Positions 36,386-48,354 of a stretch of DNA of 64,000 nucleotides are shown here, one piece after another. Where the stretch lies: NCBI GenBank assembly GCA_023101725.1, contig JALJCO010001078.1, positions 558,001-622,000 on the forward strand, written 5' to 3'. The notes under the pieces are model-generated. The model was given only the letters and a program-made list of their open reading frames with translations, did no database searches and was not told where the DNA came from. Positions within the stretch are counted from its first letter, which is position 1. Each line of letters begins with the position of its first letter. The position numbers were made by a program, and so were the translations under genes. Source of the stretch: Atherinomorus stipes. Taxonomy: Eukaryota; Chordata; Actinopteri; Atheriniformes; Atherinidae.

Positions 36386-37192
36386 TCAGTGTGAATATAT
36401 GTATAGTTGGGATAAATAAGAATTTTTTTTCTTTCATTCTGATATTTGCGTAATTAATGTGGAAGTATTACTCATAGCAAATAAACTAATAATTACATAA
36501 TAAAGATAATTGTAAGAAACATAATAACATAAACCCCTTAAGCCCTTGCACTATTTTAAGAAAGAAAGAAAGAAAGAAAGAGAAAGAAAAAGAAAAAAAG
36601 AAAAATAAATCACTTGAACAGTCGTGCCCAGAGTAAAGCAATAAAAGAAAATTTAATCCACAATAATAAGGTTCATTATGCATGTTCTTGGTGTCTAGTG
36701 CAATCACCTCAGAAAATCAATTTCCACAGTGAAAATGTTGTCTGTGCAATTTCTGAGCTAAAAAAAGGAAAGCACAGGAGAAATGTGACACTCACTTGTA
36801 ATTTCCCCCTATTTGACCAAGGATAACATCATGCTAACAATGATTCCATCCACATTGATCACCTTCAGCAGCCTTATCAAGTCTAAAACACCAAAGGTAG
36901 CACTGAAATGCACTTTTGATCTTATTTTTAAGGATCTAAACTTCAAACAAAAATAATAAATAAACACCACAGTTCTGTTTGATTTATTTATTTTCATAGG
37001 AAGTTATAATATCTCTTTGTTTTTTCAGTCTTCATGAGGACCAATCAGGGTTAAAGAGTTAAAAGAACCACACTCTACACTGTACCTGTTCACCAGGTAC
37101 AGTTCTGCACACCACCAGGCTCAGACTGATCAAATCTGCATCAGATAACACTACAGAGTTGAATAATTTCAGAAACATATAAAGGGGGCAAC

Positions 37193-37687
37193 TAAAGCCC
37201 CGTTTCCACCAGCGGGTCTGGGTCGGGTCGGGCCGGATCGGTCCACGTTTTTTTGCGTCTCCACAGATAAAAACTGGGACGGGTACCCTTATATCCGACC
37301 CGACCCGGACTACTTTTTTGGCACCCTTCGGTAGGGGTACTGATCTAACCGATCCGGACCAAAGAGGTGGAGCTAACACACAGCAATCAGCTGATTCATT
37401 GAAAAATCCGCCACTTCCCGCGTGACCCGGCGTAAAAACAAAGCAGGGGTGACTCCTGTCTGTTTCTGTCACGTGTGGCGCCGGTGTTTTGGTTAAACGG
37501 CGTTACACGGCGATGATGTCACACAATCACATAGCAGCGCTGTCCAGCTAATTCTCCGCCTCCAGAATAAGGGTACAGATTGCTGTGGGGACGCAGCGTG
37601 AAATCAACACATCCGTACCCAAACCCACCCGATCCGGCCTGGCCCGGCCCGACCTGACCCAGACCCGCGGGTGGAAACGGGGCTTAA
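37193..37687. mobile_element. hAT-type MITE, 495 bp, with 8-bp target-site duplication
   Basis: The left end starts TAAAGCCCCGTTTCCACC, and the reverse complement of the right end starts TTAAGCCCCGTTTCCACC. Both continue into GCGGGTCTGGGTC and then G/C-rich repeats of a GGTCGGGCC type. GGGGCAAC flanks the element exactly on both sides (37185-37192 and 37688-37695). The 8-bp duplication and the TAAAG terminus fit hAT (terminal consensus YARNG). No transposase is encoded. Confidence 0.85.
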
Positions 37688-38184
37688 GGGGCAACAATAT
37701 AGACCAGGTCAATGTACTAATTGGACTTCACATTTTTACAGATAAAATAAAGATGTTACAAATCTTCACAAACTTCATTTGAAATTGTTTTTACTATCTG
37801 TGTGATAATTTAGTCCAGATTTGGCCTGTCTAAGTTGTGTGGGTTTTCATCTTGACCCGCAAGGTGGTGTAAATGTCAAAATAGCAGTAAAATACCCCCT
37901 TTTCAGCCCCCCCCCCCCAAATATAGTATTATAAGTATATCACTTAACTAATAAATTACTTTTTTTGGCCAAAATGCAACAAGGCGCCATTTCATTAGAA
38001 CATTTTGATACTCTGAACTCATTAACCTCATTCCACTTAAAAACGTCATCGGGATCTAGATGTGTAGGAAACCAAACATGTTTCATACCTCATCAATTGT
38101 AAGCCCGCTGTTGTTTCTTTAGCTAAATTCATGATGCATATTAATCAGGTCAAACTACACTCACAGAAATATTTAACCCTATTT

Positions 38185-38587
38185 TTTAAGATTTATGTAA
38201 TTTTATTACATGACAAATTTCCATTTACTTTTTTTAGATAATTTTAACACAAACCTACCAAATAAACCTTACATGACACATATTCATAAGTGTAATGAAG
38301 CCTATTTATTTGAATTGCATAATCCTCAGGTTATCCATATATATTATGCAATTCAAACAATATACTTTATGTATTTAAAGTAAATACTCTCATCATCATT
38401 CATTTGATTTAATTATTCTTTATTAATACTAAATGCATAAACCTAAGGATTATGTATTTTAAATAAATAGACTTTATTACACAAATGAATGCGTATTACA
38501 TAAGGTTTATTTGGTAGATTTGTGCTAAAATTATCTAAAAAAAGTAAATGGAAATTTGTCATGTAATAAAATTACATAAATCTTAAA
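38185..38587. repeat. 0.4-kb near-perfect palindrome flanked by TTAA
   Basis: The left arm from 38185 and the right arm ending at 38587 are inverted copies of about 160 bp each. The outer 88 bp differ at very few positions (both contain GATTTATGTAATTTTATTAC). TTAA occurs at both ends (38186-38189 and 38583-38586), as in piggyBac- or Kolobok-type insertions. The sequence could fold into a long hairpin. Confidence 0.85.
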
Positions 38588-39393
38588 GATAAGTGTTAAC
38601 ATTTCTCCAGAACAATGAAAGATTTCAAAAGGTCAGGTACCCGGATTAACAGTTTCATCAAATAAATGTATCAATGCAATCTTAACACCACAAGTGAGAT
38701 TGATGCAGCACAGAGTTAAATGCAATTAAAAAAATGTTGTAAATTCTGTAGTTCAAGACAGGTTAGCATATTTCTTTAACAGTTTCTTCTCTGACAGTTG
38801 AAACGAATGACCTCCTAAAACCTAACTTTGTAGAATTAGTTTGTACATGTTTACAGCATTATCTTATAAAAGGATGTCAGTGAATAAAAAGTTTAGAGAG
38901 TGGCTGCAAAAAGGAGCAAAGCCTCCTAAACAAGTGTCTGATGAGCTTTCCAAACAAATATCTCAGTCCTGTATCACGTAAAGTAATACTCCTTATTGAA
39001 ATCCATGGCGTTGAAAGGCATTATGACATTTAACATTTTCACATTCAGGAATTTCTTACATAATGACACCAAATAAGCCCTGACAACTGTACTTTTTTCC
39101 AAAATTAATATACCCATTGAGCTATTGACATTGCAATGTTATTTTGATGACAACATCACAGAAATGCATACACCAGGTTTTTTTTAACAGAACATTTGGA
39201 TTCAACCAGTTCAACAGTCAGTTTGTGAAAGCAGCCGAGGCCATGCAGTCCTACAGCAGGGACAACGGCTGTCAGATGTCTCCGTCTGGGTTTTGTGCGT
39301 TTCTCCAGTCTTTGCATTTTTTTTGCTCGGCCACCAAAAGACCAAATCCATCAAGCAGAATGTGGTTCTTAACAGTTCCTCCGCCTGAACAGT

Positions 39394-41148
39394 TCAGCAC
39401 TGTGACTTGTGAGCAAACTGAAGCATCTTGATCTTTGGGCGCAGCTCCTCAGCATCCAAGATCATCGGCACTTTCTTGAGGAACTTAAATGCGACTCAAG
39501 TTTCTTTTCATAGTTCACAAACTGAGCGCAGATCAGTTCTAAAAGTCTGGCATGTGCAAAAGAAATACTTCTGAGGCTGTGCTGCAGGTCCTCTCCCTTC
39601 ATCACCACTCTGACATCCATTTGCTCTTCTTCATTGACACCACTGCATGAATCACATGAAGCCCCCTGGAGGTCTGTCTGGTCCTCAGCTTCCTGGCTGT
39701 TCACATTCTGGAGTTGAGAAACAAATGTTCTGTTGCACCACAAAAACACGAGTCTGAGACTAAGTGTAGAGTAAAATGTGAATACTGACCATGTACTTGA
39801 AGAAGTGTTGTCGTTTCAGACTTGAGGACAGTCCCTCCTCACTTAGGTGTCTTCACTCTACAAACGAGCATATGAAATCAGTGGCTGTTATTCAGGACTT
39901 TATTTCTCATCCTCTTGAGTGGTGACTCTTGACGGCATGCTGTTCTGCAGTGTATCATACATTTGAACAGATGAGATTTCTAATGTACCAAACTCAACAC
40001 AATTTGTCTGCTTGCAGGAAATCTAATGTAAAGACTTTAATTAAATGCTGTAAATAACAAAAATCAGTTTCTAAGAATGAAAATTGTGTTTAAAATAGTG
40101 AAGTACAACATCTTTCTTGGCCAAACTATGCAACAGTGAAATGGACTTGCCTTAGCTCTTGAAGCCATCAGAAATATAATCTTCCTTCCAGCAGATCCTC
40201 CTCTCACACCAAGGACCTTTAAGTTAGCTGGGTCTCCACCAAGCTGTCCCAGGAACACTGTTTCAAGTAGCAATGTTGGTACATGTACAAATTCTGCTTT
40301 CATCTACAAAAAAAAAAAAAAAAACAAGATACAGATGAGACTTCAATTATGAAAACATTCATGTTTTCAATGTAACTGTTCAAGTTCAGACTCGACAGCT
40401 GTGGCTTCATAACAAGAGGCAACAGAAGCACCAAGTCGTGTGATTCATAGCACAAATCTCCATTTTAAAAGTTATCAAACATACAGTATGGAAATTAGAT
40501 TCTGTTTTTATTAGTGTGAAATGTGTAGTAATCGTTGGTATCAAATGCACATTCTTTAAAATTTACAGTGTCATGTCACCGAATGCTCATTTACATTTGC
40601 ATCGCTCAAGTCATTGCAATAATTCAAAAACTTGTTACACGTCCAAAAGTGGTATTAAAAGGAGATAACTCTCATCCCTTTAAACATATGTGAGTTTTGG
40701 GAATGTGACATAAAGGTCTGAGAACATTCCTTCAGACATATGTGCACAGGCAATACAGGCATTCATGTCTGAAATTGTCCAAAATGTGTGAACCATGTTT
40801 GTTTTTGTAAAAATGGTATGACTCTTACCTTCAACAGAAATGCAACACACTTCACACAACCCTGTCCGTCTGCATGCTGAACCAAAAGAATAAGAAAACA
40901 GAGATGTAATTTCACATATAACTGAAGACAGTTGATCAAGTCAGACTGTTAAAGCATCACACGTACTTACCTGAACTTTAGCAGCAGCTCCAACAAAGTG
41001 AAAACTATTGTGTTGATTAAACATCATGTTGCTGCACCTGGAAAATGGAGGAGAAAAATGAAAGTCAGTGTCTGTCAAAAACAAGTTGATTCACGTTTAC
41101 GTGAATCAAGTCAGAAGTTGGTAGACATTAAAAAACTAAAATGGTCAT

Positions 41149-41183
<35 letters not shown>

Positions 41184-41990
41184 CTTACTTGTCCTGTCCA
41201 GCATCGAAGCAAGCAGAATGGAAATCTGATTGCTTTATTCTGTTGAACAGTTTTGCTTTATCAAGCGGAGCTTTATGAATATAAGGCTCCACTTGATATC
41301 ATGTTTATTCATTTTATTTCTTTATTTAAACATTTGTCTATTACACCATTCCATTTCATACTGCTGGGCCTGACAAAGGAAAAAAAGAGGTCATCTCTTT
41401 CTTAATGTTTCCCTACACAATTCCAACAGTACAAATATACTGAGCAACCCACTGCCGGAATATAATTTTCTACTCTACATTGTTATTATACACACACACA
41501 CACGCATATATATGTGTATATATACAGTATAAATATATGTGTGTGTGTGTATGCATATCAGCAAGCAAAGTTCAATAACTTTATCTTTGAGGGTTTATCC
41601 TTCACTGCTTCACTCTGCTTTTAAACAGAGAGGGAGGACGTTGTTGTTATGACCGTTAATGGGGTAGCAGTGCATATTTAGCAGCTCTTTATATGGCGGA
41701 AGAAATGCTGCTAATTAAAACTGTTGTCATTTAAAAAATGTCTTACTAGCTTTTGCTGCATTTCTTCCTTTTCTTTGCTGTGTTTTTCACTTTTCTAAGT
41801 TTTTCAAATCGGATTCTGTCAACATATGAGAGGATGTTGGTGAAAAAACGACAGTTTGTAAAAACAAAATAAGTCAGACTTACCTTGAACGTTTTAAATT
41901 CCTCCCCGCGCAGGCATCAAGCAGTCAGTTAGCTTTGCAGCAGTCAGCACATGCGCAGTCTCTTCTTCTTGTTCTGAGATCAGGCAGCCT
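39394..41990 (-). pseudogene. Unrecognised spliced gene inside the 4-kb element (frameshifted)
   Basis: On the minus strand a 5' noncoding exon (about 41884-41990, donor gtaagt) is followed by coding exons at 40971-41037 (ATG at 41025-41027), 40829-40876 and 40151-40303, and a last exon starting at 39707. All coding introns are phase 0 with good acceptors; the 40151 exon uses a consensus GC donor (gcaagt). The protein starts MMFNQHNSFHFVGAAAKVQ, then HADGQGCVKCVAFLLK, then a 51-residue exon containing GQLGGDPANLKVLGVRGGSA, then an acidic Cys-bearing segment (ASCDSCSGVNEEEQMDVRV). In the last exon the frame ends at 39462, but a frame one base off continues with VPMILDAEELRPKIKMLQFA to a stop at 39394, so a single-base loss near 39485 probably broke it. 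No domain is recognised and I assign no function. It is most likely cargo or a protein of the surrounding element. Confidence 0.6.
41155..41388 (-). mobile_element. 5'-truncated copy of the GC-rich retroposon, 234 bp
   Basis: This is the reverse complement of the 3' domain and poly(A) tail of the element at 34618-36131. It is flanked by GGTCATCTCTTT on both sides (41143-41154 and 41389-41400). The 5' truncation and poly(A) tail are typical of LINE-type target-primed insertion. Confidence 0.88.
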
Positions 41991-42226
41991 TGGTGTTGTA
42001 CTTGCGCATTACTGCCATCTAGCGGATAATTTTAAGTTTCAGAAAACTATAATCTAATTAAATAAAGTCTACTCAAGTAGTTCACATTTGCTATAAACTT
42101 AAAATGTTTACTTTATAATTATGTAAAATAAGTAAATAAACTTTACATTCTTGCATATTTCAGTTACTTTTAAATGAAATTAATGGTTAATACTTAATAC
42201 GAGCAAGAATCATTTCTGTGAGTGTA

Positions 42227-44845
42227 CTGGCAGCAAACAAGGAGTTCCAGTAACTGATATAATATATTTTGGGGTTCATTATATTGAGCTGCAGCTTCTC
42301 AGACCACTTAATCATCCTGGGCTTCAGAGCATTGGTTGCTACATCAACAAACCCAGAGGTTAAAAGGCAGTTGTTATTCACAGTAAATATTTATAACTCC
42401 AGGAAACAAGACATAAAGTTAAACTAAATCACTTCTTGGGGACAATTTAAAGAGCGCTCCCAGATTTAACATGGAGGCTCGCTAGCTGAAACCTGAGCTC
42501 CTGTGCCATAAAAGCATGTGTGTCCAGGGCCCCTTGTGAGGTCTCACTTACAGTACAATGATTGAAGGGTGCGACAGTTACGTAACCACAAGGTGTCATG
42601 TGATGCTGTGTGAATGTGAAGCCTTGTCCTGGTGAGAGGAGTCTTTACGGGCACGTCTGACAGGTAGGTGTTCTGCCACAGCGTGTCAATCCGTAGCCTG
42701 TCTCCAGAGCTCGTTTCTCACTCTCACCGGTCCCAACACATTTTTCCTTTTATCCCTTATACCCTCACTTTACCTAATTATCCATGAAGTTTCCAAGTCG
42801 TTGTTCTCACCCAATCTGATTTCAGTTTTACATTTTTTCCTTTACTCTGTCTCCTCCACCCATCCGGCCTTTTATTTCTCTTTCATTTTCCCAAACATCT
42901 CTGTTGAATATCACACATATGAAGTATTTTTTGTTCTTTACTTGACCAAGTGATTTTCATTAAGTACATATAAACAAGAGGTGTGTCTCTTACTCTGGCT
43001 TTTGAGCGCGACCTTTTGCAGTAAACTGTATTCTGTGTTACCTTTGCTTCTCACGGTAACTGTTCCCAGGTATGTTATTTTCCTGCCTGCCTGTTGGACA
43101 TGTGGTTTAGTGTGCCTGGCAGGGCGGCGGGCTGCTCCCCTGGCTCGATGTGTTTGTGCAGGTGCAGGACATTCAGGGCACACCGCCCTGCAGAGTATTT
43201 TAGAGGTGCTTTTCAGAGCAGCTTACCCTGCAGTATTAGAAGGGGCCGCCTATATGTGGCATTTAGTGGGACAGCCCAGAAAAGGCATTTCCTCAGGTTA
43301 CTGGAAACTGAACATTTAGGAGTTTGAAAAAAAAAAAAAAAATCAGACACATCAAAGTGAGAAATGTTTCAATGGCAACAGAAAAGCAGATGCAACACAA
43401 TATACGTCATGCAGCATAAACATCAGATACAATACATGCTTTTCATCACCTTCAATTTTACTATCTTTCATGAATCAAACATACAGAAGTGTAGACCTCT
43501 GCATTAATGAATAAACTGGTCATTTTCTAAACCTAAATCCACCCATGGGGCAACTGCACAGAAGAAGTGACATAAAGGAGGAAGTTACTCTCCCACTGTG
43601 TTGTAATCTGAGCTAATGAGTTTGGCCATGTGTGTATCTTGGTCTACGACCTCTGGATTCAACTGTTTTGTTCCCTCACGTGGATTCATGTGAGCATTAT
43701 AGAGGTGAAGCTTATTGTCAGCCTGACTGTGCAGGTCACAGTCAGTTGCACAGTAGTTTCAAACGGCTTGGTTCTTTAAAATGTCTTGCAGCTTACTTTG
43801 TCCACTCTAGTGTCCTTTTTTCCCCCAAAAAAGATCTGTAGTTTCATATATGTTTTTTATTATTATTTATTCATTTATTTATTTATTTATTTTATCCGCC
43901 AAACCTCTCATTGTATGCTAGTATATCCATTTGAACCTGATGCAACATACTGTATGTGTGCTTTTATCTTTTAGGATTGATGCAATGCACTGCATCAGTA
44001 TTTTCAAGAGATACGAGCAATAATGTTTTAAGAAATTGTTGAAAACCATGGTTATAGTCAACAATTGTTAAGTTAATAGTTCAGTTAATAGTTAAACTAA
44101 GTTAATTTCATGATTATGGTTTCTGCAAAGGCTGAGAAATGTGGGAATTTTTCAAGGAAACCCTTGCTTTTCGAAACATGTCACAGTGCATGTGGTGAAA
44201 TCAGGGGCATTGTCTAAAAACAATCAACAATGTGGAATCCAGTCTGAAGCATGCAGACTCTAGAGTTTTACCTGCTGAGTTGACCAGGTTGTTCAATCAA
44301 AAAGCCTCCAACAAATACAAGGATGGGATCTATGGAGAGATTAAATGGCTCAAAAATAGGTTTAAAATTTGTTTTGTACATGGATTCTGCTACTGTTATA
44401 TAACATCCATGTATTTTCACCATTTATTTATACTTTTTTTTTCACATTTCAAACTTTTACCTTGTTGAGAAGAGCTTGATTAGGAATGGTAAAAAAAAGG
44501 GACTCCATTTAGTTATTGTTCCCAAAAAATGTAAATTCTCTGTTATTATGTACGATGTATGAACATTTTGATATGAGAGGACCATGTATTGTATGTTTGG
44601 TTTTTCTCTAAGACTTTATTAGTGTTGATGACTGTCATTATTGTTATTATTATTAGTAGTAGTAGTAGTAGTATCTCATTTTATTTACAGTATAATGACA
44701 AAGGTGTGTCTTTTGTAATTGTTAGCAAAACAGTGTTGCTTGAGCAGTTTCATGCCCAGAAATGTGTCAAACACAAGTTGATGTATTCAAAACTAGTCAG
44801 AAGTGAACAGTTTTAAGGTTCACATACTTCTCTACTACTTAATAA
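42227..44845. other. Intergenic DNA without recognisable genes
   Basis: AT-rich sequence with short simple repeats, including (TTTA)n near 43865-43892 and (TAG)n near 44653-44673. No exon chain or RNA gene is recognised. Confidence 0.5.
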
Positions 44846-44847
44846 GG

Positions 44848-44992
44848 TATGCCTGGGCAGGATTTGATCCCCAGACTCCCAGGTGAGAGTCATGCGCACT
44901 TACCAGCCAGCCAAAGGGACATCTCTGTGGTCAAGTGGTCAGGGCGCATGATCAGTCAGAGGCATAGTGACAGGACCCCACACTGTCGCATT
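44848..44992 (-). repeat. Hairpin + tRNA-Glu-like repeat unit
   Basis: A minus-strand copy of the family at 25140-25690. It contains the B-box-like region near 44860, the Glu-like loop (reverse complement of GGTGAGAGTCATG) and the conserved end GTGACAGGACCCCACACTGT. It has no functional acceptor stem. Confidence 0.7.
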
Positions 44993-46970
44993 AAGCATAA
45001 CTACTCAAAGTTAATTTGGTGGTTGCACAGCTTGATAAAACCACCAATGCAAATAGCAGTCTGTGTATTGCAGGGCTACTCAGTTCAGCCTACGAAGGCC
45101 ACAATCCAGCAGGTTTTCCATGTCAGGTGCAACATTAAAAATCTGAATTTGGTCATATCTCAGTGAGAAAAGCTGGATGGCTGCATCTGGGTGCTTTTGG
45201 ACAACTGTTAACCTAATCAACCAAAATCCACCTTATTTTCCGTATTTGTCAAGATCCTGGCAGCTTTCAAGCCTTACATCAAGAGGATGGCCACAGGATG
45301 ACCCATTAGATACATCACACAGGGTGGGGGGAGGGGGGAGTCACCATCACCCACATATATTGGGGGCTTGTTGCTTAAAAAAGAACCACTGCCTCAGAGC
45401 ATCCTTACAGTGAGAATCAGAAATCAGAACATCTTTTTCCGAGCAGCAAGATAATTACAGGCTTCCTAAATACCAGGGTTACAGTTCAGATCACACAGAC
45501 AACAGTAGCCATCAGAAGAAAAAATAACTGGCCACTTGTTTGCTATGGTTTCATTGTAAGGAAGTGCCTGCTCCATTTGCAATGTTTTTGCAAGATTTCT
45601 GGGATAATGAATTTGTCTGGTTTGGTCAGTCAACAGTGAAAATGAGGATAAAGGGGGAGGAGGACCTATGTAGGGAGAGGGGGAGGCTTGAGGTGCTTGT
45701 CCAGTCAGCATAGAGGGCGTTAACAAGGAACACTGTATTGTGGATAATTGCAGATTACTGGTTAGATAAGTGGATTGACTAGAAATGATTGTGTGTGGGA
45801 GTACAGAAATGCAAAACAACAACACAAAGTCCATTTTGTTCTTTTTGTTTTATCTTGTCTTCAGTAAACCTGGGATTTTGATCAGAAACACACAAAATGA
45901 CCATAGCAAATAAGTTAAAATGGATGCAAATAAAAAAACATAAAATAAAAAAGTAGGCTTGTTGACCACAGAAACAGTTTTAGTTCAATAGGCATCTATC
46001 TCTTACTCTCACATTAATGATCTACACTGGGGCTGGCTGGATTTACACAGACCCAAAGTTTATAATATTTTCACTCTCCAGTATGTTCCACTTAAAAGCT
46101 TGTGAACTTTGGCACCAGCTTAAAATGAGCACATGCTCAATGAGCCACACTGTTGCTGCAACGATGCAAACACAGATGCACACCTTAAATCACAGCAAGC
46201 ACATACACATGCAGCACACTGCACTTCTACATCGAAGTGAACTAGGTTGAGAAATTTGAAAGAAAACAAACAGGATTCCAGAGCAGTGCGGTGTGGCGTG
46301 AGGCTGCTGGCCTGAAACACAAAGAGGGGCCTGTTCACAGCATGCAGGAGCATTCCAGCTAACAGAACAGGCTCTGGGACACTGTTGACCTAAGCTACTT
46401 TAGAATGTTTGTGCAATAGCTTTTGACCACTTGATTAAAAATATCGTTTGATGCCGAAGCGACGGGCAGTTTAGACTGGTCTGAGCAGAGCAACAAGTTG
46501 CTGCATGAAGGAAGGACTCTTATGGAGAGAAGCACACCAGGCCGGAGTCAGACCAATGAGGATTGCCGTCCATGTTGCGGCATCTGATTTTCAGATGATG
46601 CAAAGCTCATTCTGAGGAGAAACAAATGTCACTACAGACAATCACATACCGTGGTTTGATTGGTTCATCTGTTTTAGCCAGTTCCAGCATCTTGACTGAT
46701 GACCGTAAATTGCCATCACCTCATCTCAGGATGCATAGTGTTATAATCATTTAGCAACATTACTAAAAGCAACAAGCTTTTCCTCATTTGTCTTGTTTTC
46801 TGAGGTTGTGGTGAAAACACCACCACTTCTGTGAAAAGATTGGAAGTTGTACAAGTTCTTCATTCACACAGCTGCTAAATCACAATATTTCTGTCTTTTT
46901 TGGAAGGGTCCTGCAGCTAACTGCAGCCTTTTCCTAAGTAAGTAAGTACAGTAGTTATGTCTCTATGCAT
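44993..46970. other. Intergenic DNA, nothing firmly recognised
   Basis: No coding exon or RNA gene is supported. Part of 46440-46970 may be the decayed upstream portion of the LINE that follows, but no motif confirms it. Confidence 0.45.
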
Positions 46971-46975
46971 GTTAC

Positions 46976-47570
46976 ATGTATAGAGACATGGTAACATGTT
47001 ACATCTACGAGAAAGGTCAGAGCAGATTCGACTTCTTAAGGAAGCTGAGATCATTCAAAATCTGCACCAAGATGTTGCAGAACTTCTATACGTCTGTTGT
47101 GGAAAGTGCAATCAGCTTTGGAGCATCTCCTGGGGCAGCAGCATCAGAACCAGAGACTTGAAGAAACTAAAGAAGCTGATCAAAAAAGCTGGTTCTGTGC
47201 TGGGAATAACTCTGGAGCCGCTGGAGCTGATCGTTCAAAAAGAATGCTGCACAAGCTGATGAAGATGATGGAGGATTCTTCCCATCCTCTCCACAACACG
47301 GTGAAGAATCAACCGAGTGTGTTCAGTGGGAGGCTGCGTCAGGTTCGCTGGAGAACAGAAAGGTACAGAAATTCATTCCTACCATCACCTTGAACGACAA
47401 AACTGACTGATTATTATTGTTGTATTATTATTTCATATACATTATGTTATATTGTTTAAAAAAAAAAAAAAAAAAAAAAAAAGAGTACGAGCGTATTAAA
47501 ATATTGAATTTCCCTTCTGGGATAAATAAAATGTTTTTCATTTCATTTCATGTTCCTACATGACAACATT
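46976..47570 (+). mobile_element. LINE (L2/CR1-like) reverse-transcriptase C-terminus and 3' end, decayed
   Basis: Three overlapping frames together give the typical end of a non-LTR retrotransposon ORF2: KGQSRFDFLRKLRSF, MLQNFYTSVVESAISFG, LKKLIKKAGSVLG, SSHPLHNTVKNQ and RTERYRNSFLPS. Frameshifts separate them. A poly(A) run (47458-47480) and the tail 'gaatttcccttctgggataa' follow, the 3' end style of fish L2-like elements. The element is 5'-truncated and dead. Confidence 0.85.
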
Positions 47571-47987
47571 CCCCTTCTATATGATGCTAGTGCTTCCTTA
47601 GAAACAAACAATAAGAAGATGGAGGTAGGAGGGGATGGTGGAAGTTGTTAAATGAATGAATTAGTCGATTTTTCATGTAAAAAAAAAAAAAAAAAGAAAG
47701 AAAGACATCCTCGACATTTCCAGTAGTCCCTTTGTAACTTACTACTTTCATCCCAGTTGTCACTTATAACTGCAGCATTGCCAGCAAATGTTTCAGATTA
47801 CGCATTAGAACTAGGGGGTAGGGGCTAAATAAAGGAACATGACTTGGTATACATGTTTTAAAATAAATAACTAAATAGTTAGAAATATCTACTTTGTGAA
47901 TATAATTTAGAAAGTATATCATTATTATTATAATGCCATGTATCGTGATTGCATCTCACAGTTTTCAATCATGGATTATTACCCTAT

Positions 47988-48268
47988 GTGTGGCAAGGTA
48001 AGCAACGGAGGGCCCAGGTGGGACTCAATCCCACAAAATTCCCGGGTGAGAGTCACGCATGCCTGCCATTCAGCCAAAAGGATATGTCTGTGGCAAAGTA
48101 GCCAGGGCACATGATCTTTTAGAGGCATAGTGGCAGGATCCCACACTGTCACATATGCTTTTGTGGCAACGCAATGAGGGCTCAGGCGATCCTGCAGATC
48201 CCTGTGGCCAAGTAGCCAGGGCGCATAATTAATCTGAGGCATAGTGACAGGACCCCACACTGTCACAC
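47988..48268 (-). repeat. Two hairpin/tRNA-Glu-like repeat units in tandem
   Basis: The first unit has a tRNA-like part (about 48015-48085) and an end block with 'ggcatagtggcagg'. The second repeats the 'ccaagtagccagggcgcat' block and ends with GTGACAGGACCCCACACTGT followed by CAC. The ends form a perfect 7-bp stem, GTGACAG/CTGTCAC. Confidence 0.7.
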
Positions 48269-48354
48269 TTTGGCAAAGCTGAAAAAACACATGAATTGCT
48301 GGACATAATGTCCAGTGAGAGTGGGCTGATCAAGGTCCTGTGTTAACATTTATT

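Larger units (their letters stand above)
38158..42224 (-). mobile_element. 4.07-kb composite element with CACTCACAGAAAT inverted ends
   Basis: TACACTCACAGAAAT at 38156-38170 is matched exactly in reverse complement at 42212-42226, giving 13-bp inverted ends flanked by TA. The span holds a minus-strand spliced gene (39394-41990), a TTAA-flanked palindrome (38185-38587) and a minus-strand truncated retroposon (41155-41388). The CACT start and short TA duplication suggest a CACTA/EnSpm-like DNA transposon, but no DDE transposase is recognised, so the class is open. The match is short and the two ends could belong to separate insertions. Confidence 0.55.

Noticed and set aside
37585..37782. Small open frames at the edge of the hAT MITE
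   Set aside because: They overlap the inverted terminal repeat and have no protein motif.
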